DNA of 64,000 nt. It comes from Luteipulveratus mongoliensis (GTDB lineage Bacteria > Actinomycetota > Actinomycetes > Actinomycetales > Dermatophilaceae). A model generated the notes under the pieces. The model had not been told where the DNA came from. It searched no databases and saw only the letters and a program-made list of their open reading frames with translations. The position numbers and the translations under genes were made by a program. Location of the stretch: the NCBI RefSeq assembly GCF_001190945.1, contig NZ_CP011112.1, positions 620,001 to 684,000 on the forward strand. The letters are read 5' to 3'. Each line of letters begins with the position of its first letter. Position 1 is the first letter of the stretch. Below are positions 41,528-49,547 of this stretch, in pieces.

Positions 41528-42628
41528 AGCGCGACCGTGGATCTCGCCATCGTCGGCGCCGGCATCGTTGGCCTGGCTCACGCCGTCGAGGCCGTCGACC
41601 GGGGCCTGTCGGTCGCCGTGATCGAGCGAGACGACCGGGCCACCGGCGCGTCCGTGCGCAACTTCGGCCACGGCTGCGTGACCGCGCAGGCCGGGCCCAC
41701 GTTGGCGTACGGCACGGCGGCCCGGCTCCAGTGGCTGCGGCTCGCGAAGGAGGCCGGTCTCTGGCTGCGCGACAGCGGCACCCTCGTGGCCGCTCGTGCG
41801 GACGACGAGCTTGCGGTCCTGACCGAGCTGCACGACCAACGCGGAGACGACGTCGTGCTGCTCGACCGCGCCACGGTCCATGACCGGGCTGATCTCGCGG
41901 ACGACGTCGTCGGTGGCGCCTGGCTGCCGCTCGACATCCGGGTCGACCCGCGTGAGGCACCCGCCGCCATCGCGCGCTGGCTCACCGACCAGGGCGTCAC
42001 CTTCCACTGGGGCACCGCGCTGGCCGCCACCGAGCCAGGCGTCGTACGCACCTCTCGCGGCGCCATCCGCGCGCACCGCACTGTCGTCGCCGTCGGCCAC
42101 GACCTCGATCACGTCTATCCGGACCTGACCGAACGACACGGAGTACGCCGGTGCCGGCTGCGCATGCTGCGCGTCGCCGATCCGCACTCCCGCACGCTCG
42201 ATCCCGCTCTGCTCACTGGCCATTCGATGCTGCGCTACGGCGGGTTCGACACCTGCCCGACGTTGCCAGCCCTTCGCGCCCGTCTCGAGCGTGAGGAGCC
42301 GGAGGCCGTCCGCTCCGGCCTCAACCTCATGTTCACGCAACGCCCTGACGGGTCACTCACCATCGGCGACACCCACCACTACGACCGCACTCTCGACCCG
42401 TTCGACGACGAGGACCTGGACGAGCTGGTACTCAGCCAGACCGCCCGACTTCTCGGCGTACCCCGGCTTCAGGTTCTTCAGCGGTGGCGCGGCGTCTACG
42501 CCTCGGCACCCGAACCCTTTCTGATCGACACCCCGCACGACGACGCCCGTGCCGTTGCTGTCACCTCCGGCGTCGGCATGACCACCGCGTTCGGCCTCGC
42601 CGCCGCGGTCCTCGACGACCTTCTCTGA
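41519..42628 (+). CDS. TIGR03364-like FAD-dependent oxidoreductase of phosphonate clusters
   Basis: This 369-residue glycine/D-amino-acid-oxidase-fold flavoprotein has the dinucleotide motif LAIVGAGIVGLAHAVEA and the NFGHG segment (SVRNFGHGCVTAQAGP) characteristic of the TIGR03364 family found beside phosphonate genes. A role in oxidising an aminophosphonate, such as an N-alkylated 2-aminoethylphosphonate, is plausible but inferred. The start at 41519 is set by TACCTT 7 bases upstream and the palindrome around the ATG. phnD follows after 42 bases. Confidence 0.82.
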   Translation: MTSSATVDLAIVGAGIVGLAHAVEAVDRGLSVAVIERDDRATGASVRNFGHGCVTAQAGPTLAYGTAARLQWLRLAKEAGLWLRDSGTLVAARADDELAVLTELHDQRGDDVVLLDRATVHDRADLADDVVGGAWLPLDIRVDPREAPAAIARWLTDQGVTFHWGTALAATEPGVVRTSRGAIRAHRTVVAVGHDLDHVYPDLTERHGVRRCRLRMLRVADPHSRTLDPALLTGHSMLRYGGFDTCPTLPALRARLEREEPEAVRSGLNLMFTQRPDGSLTIGDTHHYDRTLDPFDDEDLDELVLSQTARLLGVPRLQVLQRWRGVYASAPEPFLIDTPHDDARAVAVTSGVGMTTAFGLAAAVLDDLL

Positions 42629-42670
42629 CCCGCTCACCGGCGTACCCCTTTACCTGCCAAGGAGATTCAC

Positions 42671-43603
42671 ATGCGCTTCCACCGCTCCGTCGCGCTCGCT
42701 TCCACCGCCTTGATCGCCCTCACGCTCGCCTCGTGCAGCTCGGACGCCGACGGCGCCGAGAGCGGTGCGAAGAAGGGTGCCAACGGCATCGAGTGCCCCA
42801 ACAAGGGCACCGTCCGGTTCGGTGTCGAGCCGTTCGAGGACCCGGCCAAGCTGACGCCGGCGTTCAAGGTGCTGGCCGGCGCCCTGGAGAAGAAGCTCGG
42901 TTGCAAGGTCGAGATGACCGTCGTCGCCGACTACTCCGCCGAGGTGCTGGCCATGCGCAACGGCAAGCTCGAGATCGCCCAGTTCGGGCCGCTCGGTTAC
43001 GTTTTCGCGAGTTCCAAGGCGGACGCCCAGCCCGTCGCGTCGTTCGGTGACAGCAAGGGCCAGCTGTCGACGTACAAGGCCGGCCTCTGGGTCAAGAAGG
43101 ACTCGCCCATCACGTCCGTCGCTCAGCTGCGCGGCAAGCAGGTCGCCCTCGGCAGCACGGGTTCGACCTCGGGCGATGCGTTCCCGCGGCTGGCGATGCG
43201 CAAGGCCGGACTGCAGGACTCCGACGTCAAGCTCAAGTACGCCGGCGGCCACCCGCAGGCGCTGCTCGCCCTCACCAACGGCAAGGTCGACGCCGCCGAG
43301 ATCAACACCCAGCAGCAGGCGACCGCGACCGAGGCCGGCAAGTTCAAAGCGTCCGACTACCGCCAGATCTGGGCCTCGGACCCGATCCCGAACGACCCGA
43401 TCACGGTCAGCGGAAAGCTCGACCCGAAGTTCCGTGAAGGTGTCGCGAAGGCACTGCTCGAGCTGTCGCCGGCCGACGTCGCCAAGGTCGGCGCATTCCT
43501 CGACGTCACGCCTCCCGGACCGCTGGTCAAGGTCGAGAAGTCCACGTACCAACCGCTGTTCGACCTCGCGAGCACTCTGAAGCTCACCGAAAAGGACGCG
43601 TGA
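42671..43603 (+). CDS. phnD: Phosphonate ABC transporter substrate-binding lipoprotein
   Basis: This 310-residue lipoprotein has a signal peptide ending in the lipobox LASC (Cys22), so it is anchored outside the membrane. It matches PhnD/PtxB-type binding proteins: RFGVEPFEDPAKLTPAFKVL, GPLGYVF, and the STSGDAFPRLAM loop that binds the phosphonate group. AAGGAG precedes the ATG. It overlaps the ATPase gene by one base (TGATG). Confidence 0.92.
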   Translation: MRFHRSVALASTALIALTLASCSSDADGAESGAKKGANGIECPNKGTVRFGVEPFEDPAKLTPAFKVLAGALEKKLGCKVEMTVVADYSAEVLAMRNGKLEIAQFGPLGYVFASSKADAQPVASFGDSKGQLSTYKAGLWVKKDSPITSVAQLRGKQVALGSTGSTSGDAFPRLAMRKAGLQDSDVKLKYAGGHPQALLALTNGKVDAAEINTQQQATATEAGKFKASDYRQIWASDPIPNDPITVSGKLDPKFREGVAKALLELSPADVAKVGAFLDVTPPGPLVKVEKSTYQPLFDLASTLKLTEKDA

Positions 43604-44430
43604 TGGTGATGGCTGCGCTGGCTCCGCATCCGCAAGGGGGTGAGACCACCGCCGATGCCAAGCCGCTCCTCCAAGCGCGCGGGCTGCGCAAGACGTACGC
43701 CGACCGGGAGGTGCTCTGCGGCGTCGACCTGACGCTCCATCCAGGTGAGCTGGTGGCCGTGCTCGGCGCCAACGGATCGGGCAAGTCGACGCTGCTGCGC
43801 TGCATCGTCGGACTCACAGATCAGGACGATGGCGACCTGACCATCGGAGGCACGGAAGTCGCCGGGCTCGGCGGCAAGGCGCTCGCCGGCGTACGGCAGG
43901 AGGTCGCCATGGTCTTCCAGCAGATCCATCTAGTGGGTCGTCGCACCGTCCTAGACAACGTCTGCGCCGGGGCGCTCGGCCGGCTGCCGCTGCGCCGTTC
44001 CATCGCGCCGGTGCTGTTCCCGCGGGAGGTGCGCGCCGAGGCGATGAGCTGCCTGGATCGGGTCGGTCTCGCCGACCGCGCGAACGACCGCGCCGGCCGG
44101 CTCTCCGGTGGTCAGCAGCAGCGGGTCGCGATCGCGCGAGCGCTGTGCCAGCGCGCGTCGGTGGTCCTGGCCGACGAGCCGGTCTCCGCCCTTGATCCTG
44201 CTGCCGCCGACCACGTCGTCTCGCTGCTGCGCGATCTGGCTCGTGAGGGGTACGCCGTCGCGGCCGTCCTGCACCAGCCCGACCTGGGTCTGCGGTACGC
44301 CGATCGCATCATCGGCATGGTCGACGGCCGGATCACGCTCGATCGCCCGGCGACTGACGTCGTACGGACCGACGTCGATGCGCTGTACGCCGCGCCCGCG
44401 GCAGCGCCCGCCGCGGAGGTGACGGCATGA
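43603..44430 (+). CDS. phnC: Phosphonate ABC transporter ATPase
   Basis: This 275-residue ABC ATPase has Walker A GANGSGKSTLLR, Q-loop VFQQIHL, signature LSGGQQQRVAIARAL, Walker B VVLADEPVSALD and the H-loop at LHQPDLGLRYADRI. The start at 43603 has AAAGGA 6 bases upstream; in-frame GTG/ATG alternatives lie within 9 bases either side. It is coupled to phnD (TGATG) and to phnE (ATGA). Confidence 0.93.
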   Translation: MVMAALAPHPQGGETTADAKPLLQARGLRKTYADREVLCGVDLTLHPGELVAVLGANGSGKSTLLRCIVGLTDQDDGDLTIGGTEVAGLGGKALAGVRQEVAMVFQQIHLVGRRTVLDNVCAGALGRLPLRRSIAPVLFPREVRAEAMSCLDRVGLADRANDRAGRLSGGQQQRVAIARALCQRASVVLADEPVSALDPAAADHVVSLLRDLAREGYAVAAVLHQPDLGLRYADRIIGMVDGRITLDRPATDVVRTDVDALYAAPAAAPAAEVTA

Positions 44431-45245
44431 CCGCCCGCATCCACGCGTACGAGGCCATCGAGGTGCCGCGCCGTCGACTGCCGGGTACGCGCATCCTGGT
44501 CATCGCCGCCGCGCTCATCGCGCTGCACGTCGTCGCCTGGCGAGTCACCGGCATCTCACCGTCCGCCCTCGTGCAGGGCTGGCACGGCATGGCCGACTTC
44601 CTCAGCGACGCGGTGCCGCCGGACCTGAGCTGGTCAGGTGTCGTACGCCCCGCACTGGAAGCGGCCGCGGTCACCCTCTACATCGGGCTGCTCGGCACGA
44701 CCTTGTCGATCCCGTCCGCGTTCTTGCTGGCGCTGCTGGCCTCGCGGGCAACGACGCGCAACAGCTGGGTCTATCAGGCATCGCGGTCGGTGCTCTCGAC
44801 GTTGCGGGCGGTGCCGGACGTGGTGTTCGCGCTGATCTTCGTGACGGCAGTGGGGCTCGGTCCGTTCGCCGGCGTCCTCGCCCTGGTCCTGCACAACACC
44901 GGCGTCATGGGCAAGCTGTGGGCCGAGGCGATGGAGGAGACCGACCTCGGTTCGCGCGACGCGCTGCGGGTGGCAGGCGCGTCCAACGTGCAGGTGGCGA
45001 CCAACGCGGTGCTGCCGACCGTGCTGCCGCAGGCGGTCGGACTGCTGCTCTACCGGCTCGACGTCAACGTCCGCTCGTCGCTCGTGCTCGGACTGGTCGG
45101 CGCCGGCGGTATCGGCTTCCTGATCAACCAGTCGATCCAGCTGTTCCAGTTCGATCGGATGGTCACCCAGATCATCATCGTGCTCGTCCTGGTGATCGTG
45201 GTCGACCAGACCTCGGCGTACGTCCGTCGCCGGATCGCGGGCTAG
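44427..45245 (+). CDS. phnE: Phosphonate ABC transporter permease
   Basis: This 272-residue inner-membrane permease has about six TM segments, with the EAA-type cytoplasmic loop that contacts PhnC in WAEAMEETDLGSRDALRVAG. ATGA overlap with phnC. It is the last gene of the uptake operon. No C-P lyase, phosphonatase or PhnY/PhnZ gene follows in the window, so degradation must be encoded elsewhere or rely on the oxidase. Confidence 0.93.
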   Translation: MTARIHAYEAIEVPRRRLPGTRILVIAAALIALHVVAWRVTGISPSALVQGWHGMADFLSDAVPPDLSWSGVVRPALEAAAVTLYIGLLGTTLSIPSAFLLALLASRATTRNSWVYQASRSVLSTLRAVPDVVFALIFVTAVGLGPFAGVLALVLHNTGVMGKLWAEAMEETDLGSRDALRVAGASNVQVATNAVLPTVLPQAVGLLLYRLDVNVRSSLVLGLVGAGGIGFLINQSIQLFQFDRMVTQIIIVLVLVIVVDQTSAYVRRRIAG

Positions 45246-45287
45246 TCCACGTCGCGCGCCCATCCGCCCGCGTTTGCGATCGCAACA

Positions 45288-45347
45288 TGACTCGCTACCT
45301 CGAAGATGGCTCTCCTCTACGAGGGTCGTCTTCGAGGTAGCGAGTCA
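45288..45347. repeat. 19-bp perfect inverted repeat after phnE
   Basis: TGACTCGCTACCTCGAAGA (45288-45306) pairs perfectly with its reverse complement at 45329-45347, spacer 22 bases. It lies 42 bases after the phn operon and 33 bases before the next gene. It could terminate the operon, though arm length and spacer are unusual for an intrinsic terminator. Confidence 0.65.
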
Positions 45348-45379
45348 CTTTGCAGGCGCACACGTCATAGGTTGACGTG

Positions 45380-46192
45380 ATGTCTGCCGAAACGACGTGG
45401 CCGCCGATGATCTGGATCGGCGGCCTCCAGGGAGCCGGGAAGTCAACGCTGGCAAGGGAGTTCGCCTACGCGCGCGATCTGCCGCTCCACCGGATCGACG
45501 CGTTCACCTATGCGCATGTCGACCGGATGCCCGCAGCGGAGCCGCTGGATGCGGTGCTGGCGCGAGGTGCTGAGTACGCCGCCGATCAGTGGGCCGCGCA
45601 CTGCCGAGACCGGGTCCCGCTCGTGGTCGCCGACGTCGCCGCGCGTGGTGCAGGGGACGTACCCGTCGTGGTGGAAGGACCGCAGCTCCAACCAGCCGCT
45701 TCCGCACCCACCGGCGCCTCGGTCTGGTTGCTGACCGGCTCCGCGCGGACTCGTCGCGTCCGAGAGGCGCGCCTCGAAGGTGTCGACGATCCGGACGCCC
45801 GCGCTCGGATCGACGGCCTGGCCGCTCGCGAGCTGCTGGTCGCTGAACGCCTTCGTCGGGACCTCGCGGCGACCGGACGACCCAGCGTCGACGTCGCGGA
45901 TGACCCCGACTGGTCGCAGATCCGAGCTCAGCTGGAGTCCGTCCTTGAGCCTGCCCTGGACGGTGTGACCCGACTTGCGCCAGGCGCCGATCTCGCGGGC
46001 CAGCGACGGTACGAGAACCGTGCGACGGCGTACCAGCTCCGCTCCCACTGGACGGCGATTGGTGCAGCACCGAGCGCCTTCGAATTCGCCTGCGAATGTG
46101 GACGATCCGGCTGCGACCAGATGTGGGAGGGCACCCCGGACGAGTACGACGCCGCCGCCGAGAGCGACGCGGTCCGAGCCGCCGCCCACTGA
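45380..46192 (+). CDS. P-loop kinase-like ATPase with C-terminal CxC..C motif
   Basis: This 270-residue protein begins with a Walker A (GGLQGAGKSTLAREFAYARD, near residue 15) and resembles small adenylate/shikimate-kinase-fold ATPases. The last 60 residues contain FEFACECGRSGCDQMWEGTP followed by DEYDAA, a small cysteine motif that recurs in unrelated actinobacterial proteins and may bind zinc. Function is unknown. TAGGTT lies 6 bases before the ATG at 45380 (leaderless). The end abuts a repeat element. Confidence 0.75.
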   Translation: MSAETTWPPMIWIGGLQGAGKSTLAREFAYARDLPLHRIDAFTYAHVDRMPAAEPLDAVLARGAEYAADQWAAHCRDRVPLVVADVAARGAGDVPVVVEGPQLQPAASAPTGASVWLLTGSARTRRVREARLEGVDDPDARARIDGLAARELLVAERLRRDLAATGRPSVDVADDPDWSQIRAQLESVLEPALDGVTRLAPGADLAGQRRYENRATAYQLRSHWTAIGAAPSAFEFACECGRSGCDQMWEGTPDEYDAAAESDAVRAAAH

Positions 46193-46193
46193 G

Positions 46194-46394
46194 CCGGTCG
46201 AGTAGCCGGAGCGCCAACGCCACCCCGCTGGTCGAGTAGCCGGAGCGCTAGCGCCAACCCGCTGGTCGAGTAGCCGGAGCGCTAGCGGAGGCGTATCGAG
46301 ACCAAGGTGCACGCGGTCACCGGGTCTCGATACGGCTCGCCCTTTGGGGCTCGCCTACTCGACCAGCGGGTGGGGCTCGCCTACTCGACCGGCG
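46194..46394. repeat. Dispersed inverted-repeat element, copy D
   Basis: Left side: three GGTCGAGTAGCCGGAGCG units at 46196, 46230 and 46264, the last continuing to TATCGAGACC. Right side: GGTCTCGATACGGCTCGCC to CTACTCGACC, then one more unit GGGGCTCGCCTACTCGACCG. It fills the gap between convergent stop codons at 46192 and 46402. Confidence 0.85.
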
Positions 46395-46401
46395 GGTCTG
46401 G

Positions 46402-48153
46402 TTAGGCGGGGTGGTCGTTGCGAGGACCTACGGGTCCGCTCGCCGCAGAGATCCGTCGGCTGCCGGCGGCGGTCTGGAAGCTGCGGGTGTACGTCGGTAG
46501 CACCGCCGCGTTCACGCGTGGGTCGGGAGCAGCGCTGGTCGGCACGGGCGTGTGGTGGAAGTCGGCCTGCACCCGCTCCGGAGTGACGTCGATCAGCGTG
46601 TAACCGTGGCCGATGCCGTCGAGGTACTTCACGCCGGGGTTGATCTGCTGCATCGCGCCGACCACCTGGCGGGTCGCCCCGACGGCGACCTCGGGTGCCG
46701 GGTTGCCGAGGAACTGGCGGAGGATCTCGTAGAACCCGTCGCTGGTCACCGAGGGCGTTACGAACTCCACGCCCGCCGGCGCACCGCTGGACGCGAGGTC
46801 GCACGCCCACGACGAGTGGATGTCACCGGTCAGGACCACGACGTCGCCAGCGCGAGCGGGCTGAGCCTGGAGGTGGCTGAGCAGCGAGGCCTGATCCGTG
46901 GCGTAGCCATCCCACTGATCAGCATTGACGAGGGTGATGTCGCCGGCGCCCAAGGCCGAACCGGGGTAGCGGATCGGGGTGATCATCACCTGGTTGCCGA
47001 ACAAGTGCCAACGCCGCCCGCGGGTCGCGACACCCTCCTTGATCCACTCCAGCTGCTCCCGCTCGGGCAGGTGGCGGTCCGGCGAGGCGAGCGCGGCATC
47101 GATTCTCGGGTCGACACCGATAGGAACGAATCCGTCGAGCGGGCTCTGCGGGAAGGTGACCTGCTCGCTGCGGTTCTGACGGGTCTCGAGGATGGACAGG
47201 TCGCCGAGCGCGCCGAACGTGAACCGCTTGAAGAAGCGCGTACCCCGGTGCGGCACATGCTGATTCGGCATCCGGAACGGCATCCATTCGAGGTACGCCT
47301 GCATCGCTGCATTGCGGCGTGCGAGGTAGGGGCCTTCGTCGGCCTGGTGGTTCTGCGCGCCGGCTGCCCACGCGTTGTTGGCGACCTCGTGGTCGTCGAA
47401 GATCGTGATCCACGGATGCTGGCGGTGCGCGGCTCGGGCGTCCGGGTCGGCCTTGTGCAGCGCATGCCGCAGCCGGTAGTCCTCCAGGTCGAGGATCTCC
47501 GTAGCGGGTGCACCGTCGCGTACGCCGACCAGCTCCTTCGGCCCGTAACGGTCGGCGCCGTTGCCGTACTCGTAGATGTAGTCACCGACGTGGAGCACGA
47601 AGTCGAGGTCGTCGCGCTGGGCGATCGCGCGGTACGCCGTGAAGTAGCCGCCGGTGTAGTTGCTGCAGCTGACGAGCGCCATCCGCAGCGCGCGCACCTC
47701 GCCGGGGATGTCGGCCGCCGTCTGGGTCCGCCCGACCGTGCTCCACTCGCCCAGGCTGTGGAAGCGGTAGTAGTAGCGCGTGTAGGGCTTGAGGCAGGTC
47801 ACGTCGACCTTGACCGTGTGGTCCGAGCTCGCCCTGGTGTGGACGGTGCCGTGCGCCACCTTCTTGCGGAACTTCGGGTCGCGGGCGACCTCCCACTGGA
47901 CCGGGATCGACCGGCCGCGACCGCTGCCCGGCGTGGCGACCGGCTCGTGCTTCTTGGCCGGTGGCGTGGCGCGGGTCCAGATGATCACGGACGTGCCCGT
48001 CGGGTCGCCGCTCGCGACGCCGTAGCCGAAGATGCCGTCACGTGCCGGTGCGGCCGCAACAGCCGGGTCGAAGACGCGGGGTGCCGCGACGGCAGCCGTG
48101 GCCGCAGCCACACCCGCGATGACAGTGCGTCGCTTGATGCCGGGAGTGGTCAT
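46402..48153 (-). CDS. phoD: PhoD-type alkaline phosphatase, Tat-exported
   Basis: This 583-residue secreted phosphodiesterase/monoesterase of the PhoD family uses calcium and iron. The twin-arginine signal KRRTVIAGVAAATAAVAAPR precedes a PhoD_N domain (GYGVASGDPTGTSVIIWTRA) and the metallophosphatase core: HVGDYIYEYG, TIFDDHEVANN and VVLTGDIHSSWA. The start at 48153 is chosen because it places the RR motif at residue 8-9. It scavenges phosphate, fitting the nearby phosphonate uptake cluster. Confidence 0.93.
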   Translation of the reverse strand: MTTPGIKRRTVIAGVAAATAAVAAPRVFDPAVAAAPARDGIFGYGVASGDPTGTSVIIWTRATPPAKKHEPVATPGSGRGRSIPVQWEVARDPKFRKKVAHGTVHTRASSDHTVKVDVTCLKPYTRYYYRFHSLGEWSTVGRTQTAADIPGEVRALRMALVSCSNYTGGYFTAYRAIAQRDDLDFVLHVGDYIYEYGNGADRYGPKELVGVRDGAPATEILDLEDYRLRHALHKADPDARAAHRQHPWITIFDDHEVANNAWAAGAQNHQADEGPYLARRNAAMQAYLEWMPFRMPNQHVPHRGTRFFKRFTFGALGDLSILETRQNRSEQVTFPQSPLDGFVPIGVDPRIDAALASPDRHLPEREQLEWIKEGVATRGRRWHLFGNQVMITPIRYPGSALGAGDITLVNADQWDGYATDQASLLSHLQAQPARAGDVVVLTGDIHSSWACDLASSGAPAGVEFVTPSVTSDGFYEILRQFLGNPAPEVAVGATRQVVGAMQQINPGVKYLDGIGHGYTLIDVTPERVQADFHHTPVPTSAAPDPRVNAAVLPTYTRSFQTAAGSRRISAASGPVGPRNDHPA

Positions 48154-48298
48154 GCACGCATCGTCCGTCGGCACGTTCGACGATGTGGCGAGAACTCCCG
48201 AACAGGGCTGACCGGAAAGATCCCGAGAGGCCCGTGCGTACTGATCAGTAGCAAAACGTGAGTTTCGCGACTCTTTCGGTAGTCGGTACGCTCCGATC

Positions 48299-49417
48299 AT
48301 GCGCATTGGTGTACCCAGCGAGGTCAAGAACAACGAATTCCGCGTCGGCATCACGGCGGTTGGCGTCCACGAGCTGGTGGCCAACGGTCACGAGGTCCTC
48401 GTCCAGAAGGGCGCCGGGCTCGGCTCGCTGATCAGCGATGACGAATACGTCGCTCAAGGCGCGAAGATCGTCGACTCCGCCGATGCGGTGTGGGGCGACT
48501 CCGAGATGGTCATGAAGGTCAAGGAGCCCGTGGAGGAGGAGTACCACCGACTCCGGGAGGGCCTGACGCTCTTCACCTACCTCCACCTCGCCGCCGACCG
48601 GCCGCTCACGGACAAGCTGGTCGAGACCGGCGTGACCGGAATCGCTTACGAGACAGTGCAATTGCCGTCCGGTCTGCTGCCTTTGCTCTATCCGATGTCG
48701 GAAGTTGCTGGCTGCCTCGCACCCCAGGTGGGGGCGTACTCGCTGATGCGCGCCCAGGGTGGGCGCGGCGTACTCATGGGCGGTGTCGGCGGTGTCGCCA
48801 ACGCGAAGGTCGTCGTCCTCGGAGGCGGTGTGGCAGGCCAGAACGCCGCCAACATCGCGCTCGGCATGGGTGCCAACGTGACGATCCTGGACACCGACCT
48901 CGACAAGCTGCGGATGAGCTTCTGGCGCTACAACAACCGCGTGCACGGTCTGGCCTCGTCCCGGCTGTCCGTCGAGCAGGAGGTCACGGCGGCCGACATG
49001 GTCATCGGCGCCGTCCTCATCCCGGGTGCCAAGGCCCCCAAGCTGGTCAGCAATGAGCTGGTGTCGCGGATGAAGCCTGGCTCGGTGCTCGTCGACATCG
49101 CCGTCGACCAGGGTGGCTGCTTCGAGGACACGCGCCCCACGACTCACGCCGACCCGACGTTCAAGGTGCACGAGTCGATCTTCTACTGCGTCGCGAATAT
49201 GCCTGGGGCCGTGCCAAATACGTCGACCTACGCCCTCACCAACGCGACCCTGCCGTACGCCGTCCGTCTCGCCAACCAAGGCTGGCGCGACGCGATGCGG
49301 GCCGACCCGGCCTTGGCGCTCGGACTCAACACGCACGCCAAGAAGATTACCTGCCCGCCGGTGGGCGAGGCCTTCGGTCTGGACTCGATCACGCCGGATG
49401 AGGCCCTCGCCGGCTGA
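48299..49417 (+). CDS. ald: Alanine dehydrogenase
   Basis: This 372-residue NAD-dependent enzyme interconverts L-alanine and pyruvate plus ammonia. It has the N-terminal MRIGVPSEVKNNEFRVGITA, the catalytic-domain KVKEPVEEEY and LFTYLHLAAD (active-site Lys and His), and the NAD motif VVLGGGVAGQNAANIALGMG. Full length for the family. TACGCT (48287-48292) lies 6 bases before the ATG, indicating leaderless mRNA. Confidence 0.97.
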   Translation: MRIGVPSEVKNNEFRVGITAVGVHELVANGHEVLVQKGAGLGSLISDDEYVAQGAKIVDSADAVWGDSEMVMKVKEPVEEEYHRLREGLTLFTYLHLAADRPLTDKLVETGVTGIAYETVQLPSGLLPLLYPMSEVAGCLAPQVGAYSLMRAQGGRGVLMGGVGGVANAKVVVLGGGVAGQNAANIALGMGANVTILDTDLDKLRMSFWRYNNRVHGLASSRLSVEQEVTAADMVIGAVLIPGAKAPKLVSNELVSRMKPGSVLVDIAVDQGGCFEDTRPTTHADPTFKVHESIFYCVANMPGAVPNTSTYALTNATLPYAVRLANQGWRDAMRADPALALGLNTHAKKITCPPVGEAFGLDSITPDEALAG

Positions 49418-49547
49418 TCGTCGACGGATTGGTGCAAACCGGCGCCCGAATCGAAACTTCTGGCCTTTGCGGTCTTGGCGGGAGGATGATCGTGGGGGCG
49501 CGCGGCTGACCGGTGGGGGATGCCGCCGCGGTTCTCAGGAGGGGCCC

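Noticed and set aside
45288-45347. tRNA-like structure
   Set aside because: The paired arms are a single perfect inverted repeat without cloverleaf stems, T-loop or anticodon arm.
38642-46192. Natural-product cluster with self-resistant ThrRS
   Set aside because: Neighbours are phosphonate uptake and housekeeping-type genes; no NRPS, PKS or other scaffold enzyme is visible.
46552-48261. Plus-strand open frame (569 codons) opposite phoD
   Set aside because: Antisense shadow of a complete Tat-exported phosphatase.
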